Shown here: piece after piece, positions 1-8,240 of the stretch
How the letters are laid out: every line of letters begins with the position of its first letter
How positions within the stretch are numbered: position 1 is the stretch's first letter
DNA from: JBCBSZ01 sp039185015
Lineage (GTDB): Bacteria > Actinomycetota > Acidimicrobiia > Acidimicrobiales > Poriferisodalaceae
NCBI GenBank assembly: GCA_039185015.1
Contig: JBCDAU010000005.1
Location: forward strand, 124,001-188,000
DNA: 64,000 nucleotides
Reading direction: 5' to 3'
The notes under the pieces: model-generated
The model's input: only the letters and a program-made list of their open reading frames with translations
The model's database searches: none
What the model was told of the DNA's origin: nothing
Made by a program: the position numbers and the translations under genes

Positions 1-1
1 C

Positions 2-478
2 GTCGAGCTGACCGCCGAGATCGACTCGTGGCGGTGGGCCGGGGTTCCGTGGCGGCTCCGTGCCGGGAAGGCCATGGACCGCACCGTGACCGAGGCGATC
101 GTCGAGTTCCGGGCTCCGCCCCGCGCGCTCTTCGAGGGTGCCGAGCACCCGAACCACCTCCGGTTCCGGATGAAGCCCGACGACACCATCTCGCTGCACA
201 TGCACACCAAGCGACCGGGAACCGAGCTCGCGACCAGCGCCGTCGACCTCACCGTCTCGTCGGAGGCGGTCCTGGGCGACGCGCCCGAGGCCTACGAGCA
301 GTTGCTCGACGACGCGATGAGCGGCGACGCCCGACGCTTCGCTCGCGCCGACGCCGTCATCGAGCAGTGGCGCATCGTCGACCAGATCCTCGAGCCGACC
401 GAGCTGCCGTTCATCTACCGACGCGGCTCCTCGGGCCCCCGCGTCGAGCGCGACTTCAGGTGGCACAACGAGAGCTGA
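2..478 (+). CDS. zwf: Glucose-6-phosphate 1-dehydrogenase, C-terminal part (runs off the window start)
   Basis: The visible 158 residues match the C-terminal half of glucose-6-phosphate dehydrogenase, which oxidises glucose-6-phosphate to 6-phosphogluconolactone with NAD(P)+ in the cytosol, the entry step of the oxidative pentose phosphate pathway. Recognisable segments are WAGVPWRLRAGKAM near the edge, the FRMKPDDTISLHMHTKRPG stretch, the EAYEQLLDDAMSGDA segment and the FARADAVIEQWRIVDQIL segment. The frame is open from base 2, so the start lies outside the window. The next gene starts 45 bases downstream on the same strand, which would allow co-transcription. Assignment is firm; only cofactor preference cannot be judged. 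Confidence 0.93.
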   Translation, partial: VELTAEIDSWRWAGVPWRLRAGKAMDRTVTEAIVEFRAPPRALFEGAEHPNHLRFRMKPDDTISLHMHTKRPGTELATSAVDLTVSSEAVLGDAPEAYEQLLDDAMSGDARRFARADAVIEQWRIVDQILEPTELPFIYRRGSSGPRVERDFRWHNES

Positions 479-523
479 GCGGGCCGTCGCCTCACCGACG
501 CGCTGTCTGCTAACGAGGGGCCC

Positions 524-2887
524 ATGGCGAGCGATCAGGATCGGCACCTCTGGCTCGGCGGTGCCGTCGACCCGGCCACGCACGAGCGCACCGGTCAGGA
601 CGTCGGGGTCGACACCGACGACCTGACCACGCACGGCGTGATCGTGGGCATGACCGGTTCGGGCAAGACCGGTCTCGGCATCATCCTCCTCGAGGAGGCC
701 CTGCTCGAGGGGATCCCGTGCCTCGTCCTCGACCCCAAGGGCGACATGGCCAACCTGCTGCTCACCTTCCCCGAGCTCGCCGCCGACGACTTCGCTCCCT
801 GGGTGCAGGGCGACGACGACCCCGCCGACGTGGCAGAGACCTGGCGTTCGGGACTCGAGGGGTGGGGCATCGACGGGGCGCGGATCGCCGCCATGCGCGA
901 GCGCTCGGAGCTGGCCGTCTACACCCCCGGCTCCACCGCCGCGCAGGCCCTCGACATCGTCGGCGACCTCTCGCCGCCGCCCGAGGGCACCGACCCGGAG
1001 GCTGTCGCCGATCAGATCGAGAGCTACGTGTCGGGCCTGCTCGCTCTCGTCGACATCGACGCCGACCCGCTCGCCTCCCGGGAACACATCCTGCTCTCGA
1101 ACCTGATCGACCACGCCTGGTCGTCCGGCGAGGCGCTCGACCTGGGCCGACTCGTGTCGATGGTCCAGCAGCCCCCCATCCGCAAGCTCGGCGTGATCGA
1201 CCTCGACACCTTCTTCCCCGCCGAGGACCGAGTGCAGCTCGCGCTCCGGCTCAACGGACTGCTCGCGTCCCCGTCCTTCGCTGCGTGGGCGCAGGGCGTC
1301 CCCCTCGACATCGAGCGGTTGCTGTGGCCGGATGGCTCGACGCCGGCGGCGGCGATCCTCTCGCTCGCCCACCTCTCCGACAGCGAGCGTCAGTTCGTCG
1401 TCAGCCTGGTCCTGTCGCAGCTCGTCACCTGGATGCGGGCACAGCCGGGTAGCGACGACCTGAGGGTGCTGGTCTACATGGACGAGGTCATGGGCTTCGT
1501 TCCACCGAGCGCCGCGCCACCGGCCAAGCGTCCGATCCTCACCATCCTCAAGCAGGCGCGGGCGTACGGCGTCGGCATGGTGCTGTCCACCCAGAACCCC
1601 GTCGACCTCGACTACAAGGCCATCTCCAACGCCGGGACCTGGCTGATCGGTCGGCTACAGACCGAGCGCGACCGCGACCGCCTCCTCGACGGCATGACCT
1701 CGGCCTCCGGTGCGGTCGACCGGTCGACGCTCGCCGAGACGATCTCTGGTCTGGCGAAGCGGGAGTTCCTCCTCCACCAGACGTCGGCGGACACGCCGAC
1801 GACCATGACCACGCGGTGGGCGATGAGCTACCTGGCCGGGCCACTGACGAAGGCCCAGCTCGGCGAGCTCGAGCGGTCCGCGCCCGATGCGGATGGCGCG
1901 CCTGCCGAGGTCCCCGCCGTGGAACCAACTGGACCGGCTGCCCCGGCCCTGGCCGACGATGAGACGGACCTCCCACCGGAGGCGCCGTCCTCGGTCGAGG
2001 TCCGCCACGTCGCCGCATCGGCGCCCTGGGTCGCCACGGTCGGCGGCGACCCGTCGTCAGGCCGCTACCAGCCGGGCCTGGCCGTCACCGTCGACCTCCT
2101 CTACGACGACACGAAGGCCGACCTGCGCCACACCGAGACCTACGAAGCGGTCGTCTTCCCGATCGGTGACGGCATCACCCCGGAGGACCTTCACGAGGTC
2201 GACCACGACGAGCGCGACCTGCTCACCGAGGCCGCCCAGGGAGCGCGGTTCGTGCTCGCCGACGTCGACCTCGGCGACCGCAAGCTCTACACCGAGGCGA
2301 AGCGGACGGTGGCCGACACCCTCTACCGCCAGCGGACCGTCACGATCTGGCGGAACGCGGAGCTGAAGCTCTGGTCGAGGGTCAACGAGGACCGAGAGAC
2401 CTTCGCCGCACGGTGTCGCACCGCCGCCGAGGACCACATCGACGACGAGGCCGACGTGCTCCGTCAGAAGCTCGACAAGCAGCGGGACAAGCTGGTCGTC
2501 GCGCTCCGCAAGGCCGAGGACCGCGTCCGGGAGCTCGACGCCGATCTCGACCGCAACCGCAACGAGGGCATCGGCGACGTCGCCGGGGCGTTGCTCGGAT
2601 CCCTGTTGGGCGGCCGGCGGCGGACGCGGTCACTCGCCCGGTCCATGGCGTCGAAGCAGCGCAGCGCGGCCAAGACCCGGGAACGGCTCGACACGGCGCT
2701 CAACCGTCAGCTCGAGAAGGAAGAGGCCCTCGTCGAGCTCGAGCAGGATCTCGCCGACGGCCTCACCGCGATCGAAGACGAGTGGCTCGAGCACGCCGAG
2801 GCGATCGAGGAGGTCGACATCCCCCTCGACAAGAGCGACATCGACGTCCGGGCACCCGTGTTGATCTGGGTTCCCAGCGCCGACTGA
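524..2887 (+). CDS. HerA/DUF87-type P-loop ATPase with C-terminal coiled coil
   Basis: A 787-residue protein of the HerA/VirB4-like (DUF853/DUF87) ATPase family. Walker A is GMTGSGKTGLG (about residues 42-52), the strand LVLDPKGDMANLL follows, and the Walker B region is LVYMDEVMGFVPP near residue 320, followed by the conserved LSTQNPVDLDYK segment. About residue 640 onward is charged and heptad-rich, predicting a long coiled coil interrupted by a Gly/Arg-rich patch (GALLGSLLGGRRR), and the end is acidic. Family members are motor ATPases related to DNA or protein translocation; the partner here is not apparent, since no NurA or secretion gene is adjacent. The ATG has a purine-rich GAGGGG sequence just upstream. 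Function beyond ATP-driven motor is not assigned. Confidence 0.85.
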   Translation: MASDQDRHLWLGGAVDPATHERTGQDVGVDTDDLTTHGVIVGMTGSGKTGLGIILLEEALLEGIPCLVLDPKGDMANLLLTFPELAADDFAPWVQGDDDPADVAETWRSGLEGWGIDGARIAAMRERSELAVYTPGSTAAQALDIVGDLSPPPEGTDPEAVADQIESYVSGLLALVDIDADPLASREHILLSNLIDHAWSSGEALDLGRLVSMVQQPPIRKLGVIDLDTFFPAEDRVQLALRLNGLLASPSFAAWAQGVPLDIERLLWPDGSTPAAAILSLAHLSDSERQFVVSLVLSQLVTWMRAQPGSDDLRVLVYMDEVMGFVPPSAAPPAKRPILTILKQARAYGVGMVLSTQNPVDLDYKAISNAGTWLIGRLQTERDRDRLLDGMTSASGAVDRSTLAETISGLAKREFLLHQTSADTPTTMTTRWAMSYLAGPLTKAQLGELERSAPDADGAPAEVPAVEPTGPAAPALADDETDLPPEAPSSVEVRHVAASAPWVATVGGDPSSGRYQPGLAVTVDLLYDDTKADLRHTETYEAVVFPIGDGITPEDLHEVDHDERDLLTEAAQGARFVLADVDLGDRKLYTEAKRTVADTLYRQRTVTIWRNAELKLWSRVNEDRETFAARCRTAAEDHIDDEADVLRQKLDKQRDKLVVALRKAEDRVRELDADLDRNRNEGIGDVAGALLGSLLGGRRRTRSLARSMASKQRSAAKTRERLDTALNRQLEKEEALVELEQDLADGLTAIEDEWLEHAEAIEEVDIPLDKSDIDVRAPVLIWVPSAD

Positions 2888-2899
2888 GCGAGCGGCGGA

Positions 2900-4534
2900 T
2901 CAGCGGAGCGCGGAGAGCGGCGCCGGACGGCCGTAGAGGTAGCCCTGCCCGGTCGTGAAGCCGGCCCGGCGAGCGATGTCGTGCTGCTCCTCGGACTCGA
3001 TCCCCTCGATCACGAGCCCGAGATCCAGGTGCTCGGCCATCGCCCGGACCGAGCCGAGCAGCTGGCGGGCCCGTGCGCTGGTACCGGCGTCCGCGATGAA
3101 CGACGGATCGACCTTGATCACGTCGACGGCGACCCTCAGCATCACGTCGAGGGTCGAGTAGCCCACGCCGAAGTCGTCGAGCGCCACGCTCACGCCCAGC
3201 TCGGCGAGCGCACCGAGCATCGGCGCGGAGCGCGTCAGCTGGAGCCCGGTCGACCGCTCCACGACCTCGATGGAGAGCCGGCTCGGGGCGAGCCCGCTGG
3301 TGGCCAAGGCGCTGTGGACCGCGCCGAGCAGGTGCGAGCTGCCGTCCCGACCGAGGGAGGCGTTGACGTGGAGGCCGAGCTCGTCGTCGAACGCAGCCAC
3401 GTCCGAGCACGCGCGCTGCAGCACCCAGGCGTCCAGCTCCGCCAGCGCGTCCTGGCGCTGGACGTGGGGCAAGAAGGCGTTGGGCCCGAGCAGGCCGCGG
3501 TCCGGGTGGTCCCACCGGACCAAGGCCTCGACCCCGATGGTGGAACGATCGCGGAGGTCGATGATCGGCTGATAGTGGAGCACCAGCTGGTCGTGGGCGA
3601 GCGCTTCGAAGAGGCCCTGCTCCGCGGCCCCGTTCGGCGACGACGGCCGCGCGCCGTCACGACTCCACGAGCGGCCGGCAGCGCGGGCGTCGTCGATGCC
3701 GCGACGGGCGGCCGCGAGGAGCGCTTGCGGCGTGGCGTGGTCGGGGTGGAGCGCGACGCCAGCCGTGGCCGAGATGCGGATCGCCGAGCCGGGCAACACG
3801 ATCGGACGGTCCACGGCGTCCACGAGCCGGGCAACGACGCTCTCCAGCTCGTCGATGCTGTCGACCTGCTCGCACACGACGGCGAACTGATCGGCGCCGA
3901 TCCGGGCCACGAGATCGGCGTCACGGGTGGCCTCGGCGAGGCGCTGCGCCGTCTCGACGAGCACGAGGTCGCCGGCACGATGCCCGAGGTCGGCGTTGAT
4001 CGCGGAGAAGCCGTCGACGTCGAGCACGATCACGCCGACCAGATCGGTGCGGCGGCGACGCAGCGACCGGTCGACCTCTTCGGTGAGGAAGGCGTGGTTC
4101 GGCAGCCCCGTCAGCTCGTCGTGGTACGCCAGGCGGGCAAGGTCCACCTCGACCCGCTTGCGTTCGGCCGCGAGCGTGAGCGCCTGGAGCAGCAGGATGC
4201 CGTCGAGGCGCTCGGCGAGGAGGTAGTCCTGGGCGCCGGACCGGACCGCTTCGCGTGCGGTCTCCAGCTCGTCGTGGTTGCTCAGCACGACGATCGGCGA
4301 GTCGGTGGCGATCGCACGGACCCGGCTGACGACCTCGGTCCCCGAGGCGTCGGGGAGGTTGAGGTCGACGAGCACGCAGTCCACGCGGCGGGCGCGCAGC
4401 ACCTTCTCGGCCTCCGCCAGGGTGGACGCCGTCGCCAGCTCGCCCGTCCACGACGGCTGCCGAGACAGCTGCCGTCGCAGGCGAGCGCACTGCTCCTCGT
4501 CCTCTTCCACCACCAACACGAAGGTGTTGGTCAT
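2900..4534 (-). CDS. Response regulator with degenerate GGDEF and EAL domains
   Basis: 544 residues in three domains. Residues 3-120 form a receiver domain with phosphoacceptor D57 (CVLVDLNLP). Residues 130-285 form a GGDEF-type domain whose signature is GADQF (213-217), so diguanylate cyclase activity is doubtful. Residues 290-540 form an EAL domain with VEALVRW, VALDDFGVGYS, IKVDPSF and VIEGIES, which keeps the metal-binding acidic residues. The likely net role is a cytosolic, phosphorylation-controlled cyclic-di-GMP phosphodiesterase. There is no adjacent histidine kinase. The start has a GGAGGA ribosome site 7 bases upstream and a TACCCT -10-like hexamer at 4568-4573, so this gene has a real 5' leader, unlike many neighbours. 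Confidence 0.9.
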   Translation of the reverse strand: MTNTFVLVVEEDEEQCARLRRQLSRQPSWTGELATASTLAEAEKVLRARRVDCVLVDLNLPDASGTEVVSRVRAIATDSPIVVLSNHDELETAREAVRSGAQDYLLAERLDGILLLQALTLAAERKRVEVDLARLAYHDELTGLPNHAFLTEEVDRSLRRRRTDLVGVIVLDVDGFSAINADLGHRAGDLVLVETAQRLAEATRDADLVARIGADQFAVVCEQVDSIDELESVVARLVDAVDRPIVLPGSAIRISATAGVALHPDHATPQALLAAARRGIDDARAAGRSWSRDGARPSSPNGAAEQGLFEALAHDQLVLHYQPIIDLRDRSTIGVEALVRWDHPDRGLLGPNAFLPHVQRQDALAELDAWVLQRACSDVAAFDDELGLHVNASLGRDGSSHLLGAVHSALATSGLAPSRLSIEVVERSTGLQLTRSAPMLGALAELGVSVALDDFGVGYSTLDVMLRVAVDVIKVDPSFIADAGTSARARQLLGSVRAMAEHLDLGLVIEGIESEEQHDIARRAGFTTGQGYLYGRPAPLSALR

Positions 4535-4567
4535 CCAGCCGTCCTCCGCCCGAGTCGCCCCGAGGCG

Positions 4568-4573
4568 AGGGTA
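4568..4573 (-). promoter_or_regulatory. -10-like hexamer for the response regulator-EAL gene
   Basis: TACCCT on the minus strand, 33 bases before the ATG at 4534. It leaves room for a short leader carrying GGAGGA. No good -35 box is visible. Confidence 0.4.
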
Positions 4574-4663
4574 CAGAAGGTGACGGGTGGTGGCCAGGCA
4601 CTGACGTTCAGCGTTCAGTGACCGCCCACCGGGTGACTCAGGGCGGCACGCTCGCTGTGCCGC

Positions 4664-4669
4664 TAGCTT
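4664..4669 (+). promoter_or_regulatory. -10 element, apparently leaderless (DUF3039 gene)
   Basis: TAGCTT ending 8 bases before the ATG at 4678. There is no ribosome binding site between them. Confidence 0.5.
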
Positions 4670-4677
4670 GGTCCGGG

Positions 4678-4908
4678 ATGAGCGGCGTCGAGATCGAGGA
4701 GCGGACCTCCCCCGCCGAGGTCGACCCCGGCGACCACGACCGCTACGCGCACTACGTCCCCAAGTCGGCGCTGAACCGAGCGCTCGTGACCGGGGAGGCC
4801 GTCATCGCCCTGTGCGGCAAGGTCTGGGTGCCCCATCGCGACCCCGAGCGCTACCCGGTCTGCCCGACGTGCAAGGAGATCAAGGCGCGACGCCAGCTCG
4901 GCGGCTGA
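4678..4908 (+). CDS. DUF3039 family small zinc-binding-like protein
   Basis: A 76-residue protein matching the actinobacterial DUF3039 family: HYVPKSALNRALVTGE, then ALCGKVWVP, the RDPERYPVCPTCKEI segment. The Cys residues at ALCG and VCPTC could bind a metal. The function of this family is unknown. The ATG at 4678 is chosen over an in-frame upstream start because conserved similarity begins after it and a TAGCTT hexamer sits 8 bases before it. The gene stands alone between a minus-strand signalling gene and a minus-strand flavoprotein gene. Confidence 0.82.
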   Translation: MSGVEIEERTSPAEVDPGDHDRYAHYVPKSALNRALVTGEAVIALCGKVWVPHRDPERYPVCPTCKEIKARRQLGG

Positions 4909-4932
4909 GCACCGGAACTCGCTCAGCCGACA

Positions 4933-5085
4933 CCGACGCGAGGACTCCGTCGTGGCCGCTCGGTGACCTCAGCTCAACGCCGACGCGAGGACTCCGTCGT
5001 GGCCGCTCGGCGCCCTCAGCTCAACGCCGACGCGAGGACTCCGTCGTGGCCGCTCGGTGCCCTCAGCTCAACGCCGACGCGAGGA
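4933..5085. repeat. 47-bp tandem repeat, three full copies plus a 12-base remnant
   Basis: Units begin at 4933, 4980 and 5027, with a partial unit at 5074-5085, giving an exact period of 47 bases. Copies differ only at two positions in the GGTGACC/GGCGCCC/GGTGCCC segment. The last full unit runs into the 3' end of the flavoprotein gene: each copy carries a duplicate of the last codons and TGA of that gene (reverse strand ...GCGTTGAGCTGA). Copies are contiguous with no spacers. The unit contains a short CGACG/CGTCG inverted repeat. Confidence 0.95.
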
Positions 5086-6037
5086 GCTCGCCGGCGGCCA
5101 GGCCGGAGCGGAGCGCGCCCTCCACCAGCGGCCCGCCGAACACGTCGCCGGCGGCGACCGCGGGCGGCGCATCGGTGAGCAGCATCGCGCGCTCCGGCAG
5201 AACGTCGACGGGCCGCGCGTAGCGCCACCGGTGGACGGAGGTGGCGACGATCTCGGCACCGAGCCAGCCATCGACGGCGGCCGCGGCCCGTTCGACGATC
5301 ACCGGGTCGGGCTCGTCCCACCAGTCCACGCTCTCGTCGGGACGGAGGTGGATGGTCACCGCCGGCACGGGTGAGACGCCCTTCGCCTGGTTGTCGGCGA
5401 GCCACTCGACCGGGCCGCCACGGGGTCGCACCGCACCGGGGGTGGGCACGGAGCTCGTGGCCGCGAGCTCGGCGAGCACGGCGATGCACCGGTGGTAGGT
5501 GATGGCGGCGAGCCGCTCACGCACGGCGGGGTCGAGGGGTGCCGGCCCGAGGAGCTCGAGGAGCTGCGGCAGCGGCGGCGTGAGCACGATCCCCTCGGCC
5601 GCGATCGTGCCACCGTCGACGAGGTCAAGCGACCAGGCGCCGTCTGTCGGGAGGACGGACGCCACCCGCACACCGGTGCGGACGTCGTCCAGCTCGGCGG
5701 CGAGCAGCTTGGCCGGTCCGGTCATCGACGGACCGCCCCGATAGCGGAGGTGCCCGTCGACCCGGCTGTCGCCGTCGTCGCCGAGGAATCGTTCGTGCCA
5801 GACCTCGACCGCTCCCGCGTCGATCCAGGGAGCGACGACCGCGGCCCCGTCGTCCGACTTCGTCGTGAAGAACTGGGCTCCGTGGTCGGCGACCGCGTCG
5901 CCGAAGCGCCTCGTCGCCATGCGACCCCCGACGCCGCGCCCCTTGTCGAGCACCGTGACGCGGTGACCGGCGGCCTCGAGACGAGTGGCGGCGCAGAGAC
6001 CGGCGATCCCGGCACCGACGACCACGACGTCGCTCAT
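5063..6037 (-). CDS. Renalase-like NAD(P)/FAD-dependent oxidoreductase
   Basis: 324 residues. The N-terminus VVVVGAGIAGLCAATRL is a Rossmann dinucleotide-binding motif, followed by LDKGRGVGGRMATRR and ADHGAQFFTTKSD, both typical of bacterial renalase-like flavoproteins in the amine oxidase superfamily. The C-terminal FAD-contacting segment is AGDVFGGPLVEGALRSG. The substrate is unknown; relatives oxidise alpha-dihydro-NAD(P) forms or amines, so no reaction is claimed. The ATG at 6037 overlaps the stop of the upstream 88-codon gene as ATGA, implying translational coupling. The 3' end of the gene has been copied into a 47-bp tandem repeat, so the last residues (LLASALS) and stop recur outside the gene. 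Confidence 0.85.
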   Translation of the reverse strand: MSDVVVVGAGIAGLCAATRLEAAGHRVTVLDKGRGVGGRMATRRFGDAVADHGAQFFTTKSDDGAAVVAPWIDAGAVEVWHERFLGDDGDSRVDGHLRYRGGPSMTGPAKLLAAELDDVRTGVRVASVLPTDGAWSLDLVDGGTIAAEGIVLTPPLPQLLELLGPAPLDPAVRERLAAITYHRCIAVLAELAATSSVPTPGAVRPRGGPVEWLADNQAKGVSPVPAVTIHLRPDESVDWWDEPDPVIVERAAAAVDGWLGAEIVATSVHRWRYARPVDVLPERAMLLTDAPPAVAAGDVFGGPLVEGALRSGLAAGELLASALS

Positions 6038-6300
6038 CGGTCGGCCAGTGCGCGGTCGAGCTCCTCGAGTTGGAGCTCGTCGTCCACCGAGATCAGCGCG
6101 GCGAACCATCGCAGCCCACCAGCGCTGCCCGTGACCCGCACCGGGATCCGCTCACCGAGATCGTGGGCGTAGCCGACGGGGATGTCGACGTGCTCGACCC
6201 CCGCGTCGACGAGGTCCTCCCAGCTGGCCGGCAGCTCGCCGCCGGTGACGTCGTAGCGATGTGTGTCGACGAAGAACGTGAACTCGACCAGGTCCCTCAC
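6034..6300 (-). CDS. Hypothetical protein, 88 aa
   Basis: I do not recognise this acidic 88-residue protein (starts MRDLVEFTFFVDTHRYDV). It has no signal peptide or membrane segment and no Cys. It is coupled to the renalase-like gene through an ATGA overlap, so the two products are probably made together. The GTG start is supported by a TACCGT hexamer 7 bases upstream, with no ribosome site. Confidence 0.75.
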   Translation of the reverse strand: MRDLVEFTFFVDTHRYDVTGGELPASWEDLVDAGVEHVDIPVGYAHDLGERIPVRVTGSAGGLRWFAALISVDDELQLEELDRALADR

Positions 6301-6307
6301 GTCGACG

Positions 6308-6313
6308 ACGGTA
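6308..6313 (-). promoter_or_regulatory. -10 element, apparently leaderless (88-aa gene)
   Basis: TACCGT on the minus strand, 7 bases before the GTG at 6300. Confidence 0.5.
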
Positions 6314-6334
6314 CCGGCGGCACCGGCCGCGGGA

Positions 6335-6937
6335 TCAGTCCGTCGGAGCGACCGCTCGCAAGGTCACGCTGATCCGAGGGCCCACCGGGCGACGGGTGCG
6401 CAACACCGCGTGCTCCCACTCGTGCTGGCTCCGACCGCCCATCACGAGCAGGTCGCCCGACGCGGGCCGGAGCCGGGTCGATGACCCGCCCCCGAGGGGT
6501 CGCAACGAGAAGGTCCTGGTGGCCCCGAGGGTCAGGATCGCCACCAGGGGCTCCGGGTCGGACCGGTGGATCCGGTCGCGGTGCCACGCCACCGCGTCGT
6601 CACCATCGCGATACAGGTTGCAGAACACGACGTGGAAGCGTCGGCCGTACCGCGCCTCGAGCGCGTCCCGCATCGCGGTCGACAGCGGGTGCTCCCCGGG
6701 ATCGTCCCAGCCCGCCGATCGGCGCGGCTCGACGTGGCGCTGGTGGTAGACGACCCGCTCGCCGGTGAACCAGGGCAGATCGGCGGCCAGTTCGGCGAAG
6801 GCGTGATCGGCCCCCTCCAACCACCCCGGTGCGAGGTCGACCCAGGAGCGCTCGTCGAGCAGGAGCCGCTCGGGCTCGAAGCGCCGAGCACGCGGCGCGT
6901 CCAGTCCACCGTCGAGGAGCGTCGGCTGCGACCACAC
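6335..6937 (-). CDS. AlkB-like 2-oxoglutarate/Fe(II) dioxygenase
   Basis: 200 residues of the AlkB family, which repairs alkylated bases by oxidative demethylation using 2-oxoglutarate, Fe(II) and oxygen. Iron ligands are visible as H119 and D121 (AWHRDR) and H176 (EWEHAV), with the 2-oxoglutarate-binding RxSxTxR motif RISVTLR at 188-194. NLYRDGDDAVAWHRD matches the ALKBH2/3-like subgroup. The GTG start is supported by a TAGTCT hexamer 6 bases upstream. Divergent from mscL. A second alkylation-repair gene (tag, 50489-51115) lies elsewhere in the window. Confidence 0.9.
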   Translation of the reverse strand: MWSQPTLLDGGLDAPRARRFEPERLLLDERSWVDLAPGWLEGADHAFAELAADLPWFTGERVVYHQRHVEPRRSAGWDDPGEHPLSTAMRDALEARYGRRFHVVFCNLYRDGDDAVAWHRDRIHRSDPEPLVAILTLGATRTFSLRPLGGGSSTRLRPASGDLLVMGGRSQHEWEHAVLRTRRPVGPRISVTLRAVAPTD

Positions 6938-6943
6938 GTCACC

Positions 6944-6949
6944 AGACTA
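6944..6949 (-). promoter_or_regulatory. -10 element, apparently leaderless (AlkB-like gene)
   Basis: TAGTCT on the minus strand, 6 bases before the GTG at 6937. Confidence 0.5.
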
Positions 6950-7003
6950 TCGAACACCTGTTCGTGGTCGGTCACGAAGCGTCGCATCGAGTGGCATCGG
7001 TCA

Positions 7004-7009
7004 CATAGT
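7004..7009 (+). promoter_or_regulatory. -10-like hexamer for mscL
   Basis: CATAGT 36 bases before the mscL ATG. The leader holds the ribosome site AAGGAG at 7033-7038. Confidence 0.35.
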
Positions 7010-7045
7010 GTGCCGCCCGCTCACCCCATCCCAAGGAGTACCCCC

Positions 7046-7432
7046 ATGAGCAACTTCGTCAAGGAGTTCCGCGACTTCGTCAACCGGGGCAACGTGGTCG
7101 ACCTCGCGGTCGCCGTCGTGCTCGGTGCGGCGTTCACCCCGATCATCGACGCCATCGTCACCGGCCTGATCACGCCGATCGTGGCCGCGATCTTCGGTCA
7201 GCCGGACTTCTCCGGCCTGGCGATCGACATCGGCGACGCGCAGATCCTCTACGGGCTCATCATCGAGGCGATCCTCAGCTTCATCTTCGTGGCCTTCGCG
7301 CTGTTCGTCTTCGTCGTGAAGCCCTGGAACCGCATCCAGGAGGGCATGGCGAGCGAGGACGAGGACGACGCCGGCCCGAGCGAGGCCGACCTCCTCGCCG
7401 AGATCCGCGACATCATGAAGAGCAACAACTGA
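7046..7432 (+). CDS. mscL: Large-conductance mechanosensitive channel
   Basis: 128 residues, the usual MscL length. The N-terminal helix FVKEFRDFVNRGNVVDLAVAV leads into TM1 with the pore-lining VVDLAVAVVLGAAF, a periplasmic loop ending SGLAIDIGDAQILYG, TM2 IEAILSFIFVAFALFVFVV, and an acidic cytoplasmic helix. The homopentamer opens on membrane tension to release solutes during osmotic downshock. A clear AAGGAG ribosome site 7 bases upstream fixes the start. Transcribed singly, divergent from the AlkB-like gene. Confidence 0.96.
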   Translation: MSNFVKEFRDFVNRGNVVDLAVAVVLGAAFTPIIDAIVTGLITPIVAAIFGQPDFSGLAIDIGDAQILYGLIIEAILSFIFVAFALFVFVVKPWNRIQEGMASEDEDDAGPSEADLLAEIRDIMKSNN

Positions 7433-7532
7433 ACCATCGCGGCACCGTCGGTGGTCGCCGGGGCTCCGGGTGGGCCCTGCTCATGCCGACCGACCACCCC
7501 TGATCCGCTCGGGTGGGTCGCCACGTCACTCC

Positions 7533-7538
7533 TACAGT
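7533..7538 (+). promoter_or_regulatory. -10 element, apparently leaderless (DnaJ-domain gene)
   Basis: TACAGT ending 7 bases before the GTG at 7546. Confidence 0.5.
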
Positions 7539-7545
7539 GGAGCTC

Positions 7546-8238
7546 GTGGCGACCCACTACGACGTCCTCGGCGTTCCCCACGACGCCACGCCCGACGTCA
7601 TCCGCCAGGCATACCGCCGCCTCGCACGGGAGCACCACCCCGACCGCCGCGGGACCGCCGTCGATCCCGGCGCCGCCATGGCCCGACTCAACGAGGCCTG
7701 GACGGTGCTGTCCGATCCCGACTCCCGGGCTCGGTACGACACGCTCGTCGTGCCGACGCTGCCATCCGACGTCTCGCAGCCGCCCTCCCGGCCCGTCACC
7801 CGCAAGGACCAGTGGTACGCCGGTGTCCGTGAGCAGATCAGGCGGCTCGGCCACGAGGCGGCGCGATCCTCCTCGCAGGCGCTGTCGCTGAAGCGCAAGG
7901 GTCTTCCTCGCAGCCGGTACGAGGCGACCATCCCGGGCATCCTCCGCCACCTCCAGGAGGACACCGAGGCACGTCTCCGCCACGCACGGTCCCTGGGCGT
8001 GGCCCCGCTCGATCTCGGTCTCACCTCGGCGCTGATCGGGGTGCGTTCGTACGCCACGCTGCTCGGTCGGGCCGCGATGGTCGGCGAGCCCGTCCCGGAC
8101 CTCATGACGACGGCGGAGATGCTCGACCGCATGTGGGACACCTTGGCCCACGGTCTCCGCCACGAGATCGTCTCGGAGCTCGGCGGCAACCCCCACCTGG
8201 CTCGCTGGCTGCGGAGCCGGGGCGCGCCAGAGGCCTGA
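7546..8238 (+). CDS. DnaJ-domain protein
   Basis: 230 residues. Residues 3-68 are a J domain (YDVLGVPHDATPDVIRQAYR, HHPD with the essential HPD, SDPDSRARYD). There is no Gly/Phe region or zinc-finger domain, so this is not the housekeeping DnaJ but a type III-like J protein that would stimulate an Hsp70 for a specific client. The remaining 160 residues are unrecognised and helical in character. GTG at 7546 is chosen because a TACAGT hexamer precedes it and the J domain starts right after it. Only two bases separate the stop from the nucleotidyltransferase start, so the two genes form an operon. Confidence 0.87.
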   Translation: MATHYDVLGVPHDATPDVIRQAYRRLAREHHPDRRGTAVDPGAAMARLNEAWTVLSDPDSRARYDTLVVPTLPSDVSQPPSRPVTRKDQWYAGVREQIRRLGHEAARSSSQALSLKRKGLPRSRYEATIPGILRHLQEDTEARLRHARSLGVAPLDLGLTSALIGVRSYATLLGRAAMVGEPVPDLMTTAEMLDRMWDTLAHGLRHEIVSELGGNPHLARWLRSRGAPEA

Positions 8239-8240
8239 CC

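Noticed and set aside
2981..4621. A 546-codon plus-strand open frame opposite the response regulator-EAL gene
   Set aside because: Complementary to a gene with three identifiable domains; the plus translation is charged and featureless.
4933..5085. CRISPR array
   Set aside because: Repeats are contiguous 47-bp tandem copies without spacers and include coding sequence of the neighbouring gene.
7433..7545. Long-range inverted repeat GGTGGTCG/CGACCACC after mscL as a terminator
   Set aside because: The arms are about 40 bases apart with a large loop and no U tract; too weak to call.
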